From: JBDKTH01 sp964558295
GTDB taxonomy: Bacteria > Planctomycetota > Planctomycetia > Pirellulales > Thermoguttaceae
DNA: 45,486 nucleotides
Direction: 5' to 3'
Assembly: GCA_964558295.1 (NCBI GenBank)
Contig: CAZLDQ010000015.1
Span: 1-45,486, forward strand
The position numbers were made by a program, and so were the translations under genes. The notes under the pieces were generated by a model. It ran no database searches. It was not told where the DNA came from and was given only the letters and a program-made list of their open reading frames with translations. Shown here piece by piece: positions 1 to 7,493 of the stretch (positions within the stretch are counted from its first letter, which is position 1; every line of letters begins with the position of its first letter).

Positions 1-1
1 T

Positions 2-376
2 TTGAAGATGGCGGTGGCGAGGAAGTACGGGATGGGGCAGCCATCGACCGACGATACCCATGCCGTTCGGGCGGTTTTCATCATCGACCCGGAAGGCAAG
101 ATCCGGTCGCTTCTCTACTATCCACTCAGCAACGGGCGCAGTATTCCCGAGATCCTGCGGCTGGTGGTGGCCCTGCAAACCTCGGACAAGCTGGAAGTCG
201 CCACGCCGGCGGACTGGCAACCGGGAGACGACGTGATTGTTCCCCCCGCCGGTTCGTGTGGAACGGCTCAGGAGCGCGTCGAGGGGCGACAAGAAGGCAT
301 CGAGTGTCTTGACTGGTTCATGTGTCTGAAGAAGGTTCCCAAAGGGGATCTCGACTTGCCGCCGATGTGGAAGTAG
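2..376 (+). CDS. Peroxiredoxin (1-Cys/Prx6-like), C-terminal fragment
   Basis: This is the last 124 codons of a thiol peroxidase whose N-terminal half, including the peroxidatic Cys, lies left of the window; the first codon here is not the real start. The segment VRAVFIIDPEGKIR, then YYPLSNGR, EILRLVVALQ and ATPADWQPGDDVIVPP is the C-terminal dimerisation part of the Prx6/archaeal peroxiredoxin type, which reduces H2O2 and alkyl hydroperoxides in the cytoplasm. Two later Cys lie in the C-terminal tail (ECLDWFMC). The stop is TAG at 374-376. It sits just upstream of the nif locus on the same strand, so a role in peroxide protection near nitrogenase is possible but unproven. Family assignment is firm; specificity is not. 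Confidence 0.85.
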   Translation: MKMAVARKYGMGQPSTDDTHAVRAVFIIDPEGKIRSLLYYPLSNGRSIPEILRLVVALQTSDKLEVATPADWQPGDDVIVPPAGSCGTAQERVEGRQEGIECLDWFMCLKKVPKGDLDLPPMWK

Positions 377-380
377 CCGA

Positions 381-588
381 GGGAAAAACGCTCCTTTGCG
401 TTCTATCTTGAGGCCGTTTTGTGAGCGAGGCGTTCCACCCGACTCTGCAATCGGAATGTACAGACCCAGCATCCCTGCCCGTTCTGTCGATCCGCGATGG
501 GGCCCCGACCGCGTGCGGCCGTACCGGCATGTGATTTGCAAGGCATGGTTGTACGGCGAATTCTAGGGAAAAACGTGCCCTTCTGCGC
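381..588. repeat. Imperfect direct repeat upstream of nifA
   Basis: Two copies of a roughly 21-23 bp word beginning GGGAAAAACG and ending in TGCG occur at 381-401 and 566-588, 185 bp apart. They flank the candidate sigma-54 promoter of nifA. In the first copy AACGC-TCCTTT-GCGTT can form a 5-bp hairpin just after the peroxiredoxin stop. No function is assigned. Confidence 0.4.
525..540 (+). promoter_or_regulatory. Candidate sigma-54 (-24/-12) promoter of nifA
   Basis: GGCATGTGATTTGC has the invariant GG-N10-GC spacing (GG 526-527, GC 538-539) and a TTGCA -12 element. The -24 element (CGGCAT) deviates from TGGCAC. Transcription would start near 551, giving a leader of about 150 nt before nifA. 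If real, nifA would itself be under sigma-54 control. No activator site of the form TGT-N10-ACA was found upstream by eye. Confidence 0.4.
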
Positions 589-700
589 ATGAACAGGGCA
601 ACTGCCGCACCATTTCTGGGCATTCCGGCAGGCGTTCCCGGTGTAGGAGAGTCGGGTGTGGGTTTCGTGCATCTCGTATGGCAGTAAAGGAAGAACGTGC

Positions 701-2275
701 ATGTGTACCGAAATCCGGGACACAGAAGTCGCTCATTTTGAACAGCACAAGGTCGATCTGGAGGTCCTGGCGGAGATTGCCGAGTTTGTCACCGAAGAAC
801 AGGGCCCCCAGCAATTGTTGGGTTCCGTGCTAACCGTCTTGGAGCGGAGGCTGGGCATGCTCCGAGGTACGGTGATGCTGCTTCCTGATGGCAAAGAGCT
901 GCTCGTCGAAGCGGCCCACGGGGCTCCGATCGCCACGTTCCGGAACGCGCGTTACCGAGCAGGTGAGGGGATTGTCGGGATGGTTGTCCAGACGGGACAA
1001 CCGGCGGTTATTCCCCGCGTTTCCGAAGAGCCCCGGTTCCAGAATCGGATCCACCATCGGGCGGCCAAGGATTGCGCCGAAGTGAGTTTCTTGTGCGTGC
1101 CAATTCGAATGGAGGGGGAAGTGGTCGGCACGCTTTCGGTCGATTTGCCTGTCCAGCCCCCGGAGTGGCTCTGGGAGCGCGTGCGGTTGCTGGAGATCGT
1201 CGCCAGCATGATTGCGTACGACGTGCGTTCGCGTCGAGGTGAAGCGATGCGGCGTCAATCTTTGGAAACCGAGAACCTTCGGCTCCGCGACGCGCTTCAG
1301 GAGCAGTTTCGTCCCGAGAACATCATCGGCAATTCGCACGGTATGCGGGCCGTTTACTTGAAGATCAAGCAAGTGGCGGCCAGCGACACGACGGTTTTGG
1401 TTCGGGGTGAGTCGGGAACGGGCAAGGAACTGGTGGCCTCGGCAATTCATTATGCGAGTGCGCGGGCCAAAGGGCCGTTCGTCAAGGTGAATTGTGCGGC
1501 CCTGAACGAAAACCTCTTGGAAAGCGAACTGTTCGGCCATGAAAAGGGGGCGTTCACCGGGGCCTTGTCCTCGCGGAACGGGCGATTGGCCGAGGCACAA
1601 GGCGGTACCCTGTTCCTCGACGAGATCGGCGATTTTTCCCCCGTGATTCAGGGCAAACTGTTGCGGGTGCTGCAGGAACGAGAATATGAACGGGTAGGCA
1701 GCAACCAGACGCTCAAGGCTGATGTGCGGATTATTGCGGCTACCAACCAGGACTTGGAGGCGCGACTCACCGAAGGTCTCTTTCGGCACGACCTCTACTA
1801 CCGCATCAACGTTTTTCCCATCTGCCTGCCTCCGCTGCGTGACCGAAAGGACGACATTCTACTCTTGGCCGACCACTTCGTCGCCAAGTACGCGAAGAGA
1901 ATGGCCAAAGAAGTGGGGCGGATTAGCACGCCGGCGATCAATGCCATGCTGGCCAACCACTGGCCGGGCAATGTCCGCGAGTTGGAAAACTGCATCGAGT
2001 ATGCCGTCCTGCTCAGCAGCGACGGAGCGATTCACAGTCACAATCTCCCTCCCACGCTCCAGTTGCCGGTCACCGGAGAATCGGCGCGTCAGGGGTTGCT
2101 CAAGGGGCAGGTCGCATTGCTCGAACGCGACATGATCGCCGACGCCTTGAAGGCGTGCCAGGGGAATGGCCGTATGACAGCCAATCAACTGCGGATCACG
2201 CCGCGCATGGTTCGCTACAAGATGAAGAAGCTGGGCATCGATCATCGCCAGTTCATTGGAACGGCCAACTCTTAA
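701..2275 (+). CDS. nifA: NifA-type sigma-54-dependent transcriptional activator
   Basis: Activates sigma-54 RNA polymerase at nif promoters. The 524-residue protein has an N-terminal GAF domain (about 25-185), an AAA+ domain (about 212-445) with Walker A GESGTGKE, the sigma-54-contact loop GAFTGA and FLDEIGD, and a Fis-type helix-turn-helix near the C-terminus (TANQLRITPRMVRYKMKKLG). The ATG at 701 follows AAAGGAAG with good spacing; a GTG at 656 would add 15 unlikely residues. The linker between AAA+ and HTH lacks the extra CX4C cysteines of oxygen-sensing rhizobial NifA, so oxygen control may be indirect; no nifL is seen. It lies 482 nt upstream of nifH on the same strand. Calling it NifA rather than another GAF-AAA-Fis activator relies on fold plus position. 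Confidence 0.9.
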   Translation: MCTEIRDTEVAHFEQHKVDLEVLAEIAEFVTEEQGPQQLLGSVLTVLERRLGMLRGTVMLLPDGKELLVEAAHGAPIATFRNARYRAGEGIVGMVVQTGQPAVIPRVSEEPRFQNRIHHRAAKDCAEVSFLCVPIRMEGEVVGTLSVDLPVQPPEWLWERVRLLEIVASMIAYDVRSRRGEAMRRQSLETENLRLRDALQEQFRPENIIGNSHGMRAVYLKIKQVAASDTTVLVRGESGTGKELVASAIHYASARAKGPFVKVNCAALNENLLESELFGHEKGAFTGALSSRNGRLAEAQGGTLFLDEIGDFSPVIQGKLLRVLQEREYERVGSNQTLKADVRIIAATNQDLEARLTEGLFRHDLYYRINVFPICLPPLRDRKDDILLLADHFVAKYAKRMAKEVGRISTPAINAMLANHWPGNVRELENCIEYAVLLSSDGAIHSHNLPPTLQLPVTGESARQGLLKGQVALLERDMIADALKACQGNGRMTANQLRITPRMVRYKMKKLGIDHRQFIGTANS

Positions 2276-2643
2276 GCCATTGGAAGTCCCAGGTTCGGAG
2301 CCTGCATGCGCCCGCTTTGGACCTGCGCAGAAAGGGGTTGAGCCCACCGCATTCTTTGAGGCCCTCGAAGGTCGGCTCGTCGTCACTCCGCTCGTCACAC
2401 CTTCTCTCCGAGATCCTCCCTGACAAGGCTTTCCCGCTCTCAGACCGGCGCGACAATTCTGTCACTTGATGCAAGTCCTTGTGCTGTCGGCGGGTTGCGA
2501 TGCAGGCGACGTTACAGCAGCGGTTTGCATTGTCGCGGGAGGACAAGCGTTTCCCTTCCGGGTTTTCGGCGGCTTTTCTCGACCACATCGCCTGTCCAAG
2601 AAATTCGGGGTTTTCGAGCACCTTTCTGCTTTTTCCAGTGCGC
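2276..2643. other. Intergenic region between nifA and the nifH promoter
   Basis: No gene is supported here. An open frame from 2479 runs into nifH, but its N-terminal extension is not NifH-like. A partial activator-like half-site pair, TGT-N9-ACA, lies at 2531-2545, about 100 bp upstream of the -24 element; the spacing is one base short of the NifA consensus. Confidence 0.5.
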
Positions 2644-2657
2644 GGCACGTCTGTTGC
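2644..2657 (+). promoter_or_regulatory. Sigma-54 (-24/-12) promoter of the nif operon
   Basis: GGCACGTCTGTTGC matches the consensus GGCAC-N5-TTGC, with GG at 2644-2645, GC at 2656-2657 and exact 10-nt spacing; only the T before GG is changed. Transcription would start near 2668-2670, about 90 nt upstream of nifH. Together with a sigma-54 activator gene next door this is the expected control of the whole nifH-to-nifV unit. Confidence 0.8.
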
Positions 2658-2702
2658 AAAAGGAAAACAGCATCGTGAACCAGCCGCACGACGGTCGGTC
2701 GC

Positions 2703-2726
2703 TGCAGAGGTACAGACACCTCTGCA
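2703..2726 (+). promoter_or_regulatory. Leader hairpin in the nifH 5' UTR
   Basis: TGCAGAGGT (2703-2711) and ACCTCTGCA (2718-2726) form a perfect 9-bp stem with a 6-nt loop, in the transcribed leader between the predicted start and the nifH ribosome-binding site (AGGAG at 2744-2748). There is no U-tract after it, so it is not an intrinsic terminator. It could stabilise the 5' end of the mRNA; that role is inferred. Confidence 0.55.
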
Positions 2727-2757
2727 ATTTCAATGCAGGTACCAGGAGCGTGCAAAC

Positions 2758-3585
2758 ATGCGAAAGATTGCGATCTACGGTAAGGGGGGAATTGGCAAGT
2801 CAACGACTACACAAAACACCGTGGCTGCGCTAGCGGAGATGGGGAGAAAGGTGATGGTGGTCGGTTGCGACCCCAAGGCAGACTCCACGCGATTACTCCT
2901 GGGCGGCCTGGCGCAGAAGACGGTTCTCGACACGCTTCGTGAGGAGGGGGAGGACGTCGACCTCGACGACATCCGACGCCAAGGCTTCGGTGATTGCCTG
3001 TGTACCGAATCGGGCGGGCCGGAACCGGGTGTTGGCTGTGCCGGTCGTGGCATCATTACTTCGATCAACCTCCTTGAACAGCTCGGCGCTTACGATGAGG
3101 ACCAGAATCTTGACTACATCTTCTACGACGTATTGGGCGATGTGGTCTGCGGCGGATTTGCGATGCCCATTCGCGAAGGTAAGGCGCAGGAAATCTATAT
3201 CGTCTGCTCTGGCGAGATGATGGCCATGTACGCTGCCAACAATATCTGCAAGGGAATCATGAAATTTGCCGAAGCCGGTGGCGTGCGTCTGGGAGGCCTG
3301 ATCTGTAACAGCCGCCGGGTGGACAACGAACGGGAAATGATCGAGGAATTCGCCAAGCAACTTGGCACCCAGATGATCCACTTCCTCCCCCGCGACAATG
3401 ACGTCCAGCGTGCGGAGATCCAGAAGAAGACCGTCATCGAGTGGAATCCCGAGTGTCTGCAAGCGGAAGAATACCGCAAGCTGGCCCGGGCCATCGATCA
3501 CAACGAGATGTTTGTGATCCCCCAACCCCTGGCGATCAACCAACTCGAATCCCTTCTGCTGGAATACGGCTTGGCGGCTGCCTAG
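2758..3585 (+). CDS. nifH: Nitrogenase iron protein (dinitrogenase reductase)
   Basis: ATP-dependent electron donor to NifDK and also needed for FeMo-cofactor maturation. The protein is 275 residues, the usual length. It has the P-loop GKGGIGKST (9-17), the [4Fe-4S] ligands Cys94 (GVGCAGRG) and Cys131 (DVVCGGF) shared between two subunits, and Arg97, the position ADP-ribosylated by DraT in some species (no draT/draG here). ATG at 2758 follows AGGAG at 9-nt spacing. It is the first gene of the operon; nifI1 follows after 60 nt. The sequence carries the D-x-L-GDVVCGGFAMP switch II region of true NifH, not BchL/ChlL. Confidence 0.98.
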   Translation: MRKIAIYGKGGIGKSTTTQNTVAALAEMGRKVMVVGCDPKADSTRLLLGGLAQKTVLDTLREEGEDVDLDDIRRQGFGDCLCTESGGPEPGVGCAGRGIITSINLLEQLGAYDEDQNLDYIFYDVLGDVVCGGFAMPIREGKAQEIYIVCSGEMMAMYAANNICKGIMKFAEAGGVRLGGLICNSRRVDNEREMIEEFAKQLGTQMIHFLPRDNDVQRAEIQKKTVIEWNPECLQAEEYRKLARAIDHNEMFVIPQPLAINQLESLLLEYGLAAA

Positions 3586-3645
3586 CCTGCCGGCCGCTTC
3601 CGATTTTGCCGTAAACTGTTTGCGCCTCGTTACAAGGAATCCTCC

Positions 3646-4005
3646 ATGATCATGATTCGTGCAATCCTCCGCCCCGAGAAGTCAGATGCTGTCTTAGCTG
3701 CGTTGCTGGAGGCTGGCTTTCCCGCGGTGACCAAGATGGAAGTCTATGGCCGCGGCAAACAACGCGGCATGAAAGTCGGTGAGGTCACCTACGATGAGCT
3801 CCCCAAAGAGATGGTCTTAACCGTGGTCAATGACGACGACAAGGATTTCGTGATCGAAACGATCGTCAAGTGTGCCCGCACGGGGACCGACGGTGCGTTC
3901 GGCGATGGCAAGATCTTCGTCTCACCCGTCAGTGAGGTCTATACAGTACGAACCGGCACACGCGACGACCTGGCTTCCGAGTCCACGGTCGCCAACACGC
4001 AATAG
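3646..4005 (+). CDS. nifI1: PII-like nitrogenase regulator NifI1
   Basis: A 119-residue GlnB-family protein that, with NifI2, switches nitrogenase activity post-translationally in archaea and some anaerobic bacteria by binding NifDK in response to 2-oxoglutarate and adenine nucleotides. MIMIRAILRPEK starts the PII fold, GRGKQRGMKVGEVTYDELPKEM is the T-loop region typical of NifI1, and GDGKIFVSPV is the conserved C-terminal strand. AAGGA lies 7 nt before the ATG; ATG at 3652 is a less likely alternative. Its position between nifH and nifD is diagnostic: ordinary glnB is not found there. Confidence 0.95.
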   Translation: MIMIRAILRPEKSDAVLAALLEAGFPAVTKMEVYGRGKQRGMKVGEVTYDELPKEMVLTVVNDDDKDFVIETIVKCARTGTDGAFGDGKIFVSPVSEVYTVRTGTRDDLASESTVANTQ

Positions 4006-4026
4006 CTCTCGGGAAGGAACTCTCTC

Positions 4027-4410
4027 ATGAAAGAGGTTATGGCGATTATCCGAATGAACAAGATGAACCAGACCAAGCGTGCGCTGGCCGATGCGGGCGT
4101 GGCGTCCTTTACCGCCCGAAAGGTTGTCGGACGCGGCAAGGGTAAAGTCGACTATCTCCTGATGAAGGGAGCGGAAGCCGGCTGCGAGGAAGCGATCGTC
4201 CAGCTTGGCTATGGACCGAAGCTCATTCCCAAACGGATGCTGAATGTCGTGGTTCCCGACGAGTTGGTCTCCTCGGTTGTTCGCACGATTATCGAAGTCA
4301 ATCAAACGGGGCACCCCGGCGACGGCAAGGTCTTTGTCATGCCAGTGCTCGACGCTGTGCGCGTGCGTACAGGCGAGAGCGGCGAGGTCGCCCTGGATGA
4401 GACGATGTAA
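4027..4410 (+). CDS. nifI2: PII-like nitrogenase regulator NifI2
   Basis: The partner of NifI1, 127 residues. MKEVMAIIRMNKMNQTKRAL begins the PII fold; the T-loop segment (about 38-75) is longer than in NifI1 and ends PKRMLNVVVPD, and GHPGDGKVFVMPV is the C-terminal PII strand. NifI1 and NifI2 form hetero-oligomers that block Fe-protein docking on NifDK when 2-oxoglutarate is low (known for Methanococcus and related systems). The 21-nt gap after nifI1 and 42-nt gap before nifD place it in the operon, so the host probably shuts off nitrogenase directly on ammonium addition. Confidence 0.95.
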   Translation: MKEVMAIIRMNKMNQTKRALADAGVASFTARKVVGRGKGKVDYLLMKGAEAGCEEAIVQLGYGPKLIPKRMLNVVVPDELVSSVVRTIIEVNQTGHPGDGKVFVMPVLDAVRVRTGESGEVALDETM

Positions 4411-4452
4411 TCCACGGTTTTGTCCGACGCATTGAAGGAAGCCCCTACCACT

Positions 4453-6084
4453 ATGTCCAACAAGCACACCATCAATCCAGACGACGTCCGTCAGGATCTG
4501 GCTCGCAGCTACCCGCCGAAGGTCGCTCGCAAGCGGTTGCAGCAGATCGTCGTCAATGAGGGAGTCCCGGGAGAAGCGGTTCCAGAGATTCTGGCCAACG
4601 TGCGGACCACGCCGGGCATCATCACCCAGCGTGGGTGCACCTACGCTGGCTGCAAAGGCGTAGTCCTTGGTCCGACCCGCGACATTGTCAACATTACCCA
4701 TGGCCCGATCGGTTGCGGGTTCTATTCCTGGCTGACTCGCCGGAATCAGACGCGGCCGCCGACCAGTGAGCACGACAACTTCATGACCTACTGCTTTTCG
4801 ACCGACATGCAGGAGGAGGAGATCATCTTCGGCGGGGAGAAGAAGCTGCGTGCCGCGATTCAAGAGGCGTACGATCTGTTTCACCCGAAGGCAATTGCCG
4901 TGTTCGCCACCTGCCCAGTGGGCCTGATTGGCGACGACGTGCATGCCGTCACGCGCGAGATGAAGGAGAAGCTGGGGATCAACGTTTTCGCCTTCAGTTG
5001 CGAGGGCTACAAGGGTGTCAGCCAGTCGGCCGGACATCACATCGCCAACAATCAGTTGTTCAAGCACGTGATCGGCCGCAACGACACCGGACAGCCCGGC
5101 CGGTTCCGCGTGGGAATGCTCGGCGAATACAACATCGGCGGTGACGCGTTCGTCCTCGAAGACCTGTTCACCCGGTGCGGCATCACGCTCGTGGCCACGT
5201 TCAGCGGCAATTCGAGCATCGATCAGTTCGAAAGCGCCCATACGGCCGACTTGAACGTGGTGATGTGCCACCGGTCGATCAACTACGTGGCTGACATGCT
5301 GGAGAAGCGGTATGGCATCCCCTGGTTCAAGGTGAACTTCATCGGCGCCGAGGCCACGGCGAAGTCGTTGCGCAAAATTGCGCACTACTTCGGCGACGCG
5401 GACCTGATTCGCCGTACCGAAGAGGTCATCGAAGAGGAAATGGCCGAAGTGGTCACGGTTCGCGAGGAAATCCGCCGGCGATGCCAGGGGAAGACAGCGA
5501 TGCTTTTCGTCGGGGGCAGCCGGGCCCACCACTATCAGGAGTTGTTTGCCGAGATCGGCATCCGGACGGTTGCCGCGGGCTACGAATTCGCCCACCGTGA
5601 CGATTACGAGGGACGCCGCGTGATTCCCACGATCAAAGTCGATGCCGATAGCCGCAACATCGAGGAACTCGACGTGGAAGCCCATCCCGACAAATACCGT
5701 CCCCGAATTGGCCCCGAAGATCAAACGCGACTGGCCAAGCTCGGACTCAAGTTTCGCGATTATGACGGCATGATGGCTGAAATGGACCCGCGGTCGCTGA
5801 TCATCGACGACATCACCCATTACGAAACAGAACGCCTGATCGAGATCTATCGGCCGGACGTATTTTGTGCGGGGATCAAGGAGAAATTCGTGGTGCAGAA
5901 GATGGGTGTCCCCTGCAAGCAACTTCACAACTATGACTACGGCGGCCCGTACGCCGGGTTTCGCGGGGCGGCGAACTTTTACCGGGAAATCGACCGGATG
6001 GTCAACACGCGGATCTGGTCCATGATTCATGCCCCCTGGGAAAGCACGGATGCCGCTTTGGAAGCCGCGTACGTCAAGAGTTGA
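4453..6084 (+). CDS. nifD: Nitrogenase MoFe protein alpha subunit
   Basis: Catalytic alpha subunit carrying FeMo-cofactor and half of the P-cluster. In the 543-residue protein the P-cluster ligands are Cys62 (GCTYAGCKG), Cys88 (GPIGCGF) and Cys154 (ATCPVG); the cofactor ligands are Cys272 (NVVMCHRS) and His492 (LHNYDYGGPY). Gln191 and His195 (GVSQSAGHH) and Arg357 (GGSRAHH) are the conserved cofactor-pocket residues. Residues about 385-440 form an insertion of roughly 50 residues after YEFAHRDDY that is absent from Azotobacter NifD but typical of the clostridial/archaeal group. The Cys/His set indicates a Mo enzyme rather than NflD or BchN. ATG at 4453 follows AAGGAAG; a TTG at 4420 is less likely. 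Confidence 0.97.
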   Translation: MSNKHTINPDDVRQDLARSYPPKVARKRLQQIVVNEGVPGEAVPEILANVRTTPGIITQRGCTYAGCKGVVLGPTRDIVNITHGPIGCGFYSWLTRRNQTRPPTSEHDNFMTYCFSTDMQEEEIIFGGEKKLRAAIQEAYDLFHPKAIAVFATCPVGLIGDDVHAVTREMKEKLGINVFAFSCEGYKGVSQSAGHHIANNQLFKHVIGRNDTGQPGRFRVGMLGEYNIGGDAFVLEDLFTRCGITLVATFSGNSSIDQFESAHTADLNVVMCHRSINYVADMLEKRYGIPWFKVNFIGAEATAKSLRKIAHYFGDADLIRRTEEVIEEEMAEVVTVREEIRRRCQGKTAMLFVGGSRAHHYQELFAEIGIRTVAAGYEFAHRDDYEGRRVIPTIKVDADSRNIEELDVEAHPDKYRPRIGPEDQTRLAKLGLKFRDYDGMMAEMDPRSLIIDDITHYETERLIEIYRPDVFCAGIKEKFVVQKMGVPCKQLHNYDYGGPYAGFRGAANFYREIDRMVNTRIWSMIHAPWESTDAALEAAYVKS

Positions 6085-6098
6085 AGGAGAATCGTCCA

Positions 6099-7481
6099 AT
6101 GCTATTACGACATACGACTGCGGAAGTCCACGAACGCGAGTGTCTGACGATCAACCCTGCCAAGACCTGCCAGCCGATCGGTGCCATGTACGCGGCGTTG
6201 GGAATCCACCGCTGTCTGCCTCACAGTCACGGTTCGCAGGGGTGCTGTGCCTATCATCGCAGCACGCTGACGCGGCACTACAAGGAGCCCGTGATGGCCG
6301 CCACCAGCTCGTTTACCGAGGGCTCCTCGGTCTTCGGCGGCCAGGCGAACCTGCTTCAGGCAATCCAGAACATTTTCAGCGTCTACGACCCGGAGGTGAT
6401 CGCCATCCACACGACCTGCCTCTCGGAGACCATCGGCGATGACATTCCCCAGATCATCGCTAAGGCCCGCGACGAGAAGAAGATTCCCCCGGACAGGTAC
6501 GTGATTCACGCGAATACGCCGAGCTACGTCGGATCGCACGTTACCGGGTTCGCGAACATGTTGCGGGGGATGATCGACTACATCGCCGCGCCCTCCGGTA
6601 TCCGCAATACGACGATCAACCTGATTCCCGGTTGGGTTGAGCCGGCCGACATGCGTGAAATCAAGCGTCTGGCCGACTGCCTGGAAGTCAAAACGCTCCT
6701 CTTTCCGGACACGTCCGACGTACTCGACACACCGCAGACCGGCAAGCACGAATTTTATCCTCGCGGCGGCATCACCGTCGATGCCCTGCGCACTACCGGC
6801 GCCAGCCAGGCCACGATCGCCCTGGGCCTGACGGCTTCCGAACCGGGGGCGAAGTTCCTCGAAACCAAATTGCACGTTCCCGCGCGGTCCATCGAGTTGC
6901 CGATCGGCCTACGGGCCACCGACCGGTTCATCGAGACGCTTCGTAAGGTGGCCGGTGTGAAGGTTCCCGCCGAGATCACCCGGGAACGTGGCCGGCTGGT
7001 CGACATGATCACCGACATGCACCAGTACTTCTACGGCAAGCGCGTGGCCTTGTGGGGCGATCCCGACCAACTGGTCTCGCTCGTCGAGTTCCTCACCGAC
7101 CTTGACATGCGTCCCACGTATATCGTCACAGGAACGCCGGGCAAGCGATTCGAGGACCGCATAAAGAAGGCCCTCGCCGGACGCGTCCCCGAAGCAAAGA
7201 TTCGCCAGGGTGTCGGGGCCGACATGTTTCTCTTGCACCAGTGGATCAAGCAGAACCCGGTTGACTTGCTCCTCGGCAACACCTATGGCAAGTACATCTC
7301 CCGCGACGAAAACATCCCCTTTGTGCGGCACGGATTCCCGATTCTTGACCGCGTGGGGCACTCCTACTTCCCCACGGTCGGCTACTCGGGTGGGATACGG
7401 CTGATGGAGAAGATCCTCGACGCCCTGCTCGATCATAAGGATCGCACCTCGTCCGAAGAAGACTTCGAACTGGTGCAGTAA
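6099..7481 (+). CDS. nifK: Nitrogenase MoFe protein beta subunit
   Basis: Beta subunit of the MoFe protein, holding the other half of the P-cluster. The protein is 460 residues, shorter than the about 520 of Azotobacter because the N-terminal extension is missing, as in Clostridium-type NifK. P-cluster ligands are Cys24 (AKTCQPIG), Cys49 (GSQGCCAYHR) and Cys107 (TTCLSETIGDD). The N-terminal section keeps the HSHGSQGC and ITxxPG/NTPSYVGSH signatures. AAGGAGA ends 8 nt before the ATG. The gene follows nifD by 14 nt and precedes nifE by 12 nt, so all are surely co-transcribed. Confidence 0.97.
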   Translation: MLLRHTTAEVHERECLTINPAKTCQPIGAMYAALGIHRCLPHSHGSQGCCAYHRSTLTRHYKEPVMAATSSFTEGSSVFGGQANLLQAIQNIFSVYDPEVIAIHTTCLSETIGDDIPQIIAKARDEKKIPPDRYVIHANTPSYVGSHVTGFANMLRGMIDYIAAPSGIRNTTINLIPGWVEPADMREIKRLADCLEVKTLLFPDTSDVLDTPQTGKHEFYPRGGITVDALRTTGASQATIALGLTASEPGAKFLETKLHVPARSIELPIGLRATDRFIETLRKVAGVKVPAEITRERGRLVDMITDMHQYFYGKRVALWGDPDQLVSLVEFLTDLDMRPTYIVTGTPGKRFEDRIKKALAGRVPEAKIRQGVGADMFLLHQWIKQNPVDLLLGNTYGKYISRDENIPFVRHGFPILDRVGHSYFPTVGYSGGIRLMEKILDALLDHKDRTSSEEDFELVQ

Positions 7482-7493
7482 CGCCGGAGATGC

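Noticed and set aside
2531..2545. TGT-N9-ACA as NifA upstream activator site
   Set aside because: The consensus spacer is 10; with one base missing it is listed only as a weak candidate, not a feature.
2479..2757. N-terminal extension of NifH in the same frame
   Set aside because: The 93 extra residues are unlike NifH; the sigma-54 promoter lies inside them and a good Shine-Dalgarno precedes the ATG at 2758.
3922..6099. 725-codon open frame opposite nifI1, nifI2 and nifD
   Set aside because: It is the antisense shadow of GC-rich coding sequence, has no family features and covers strongly conserved nif genes.
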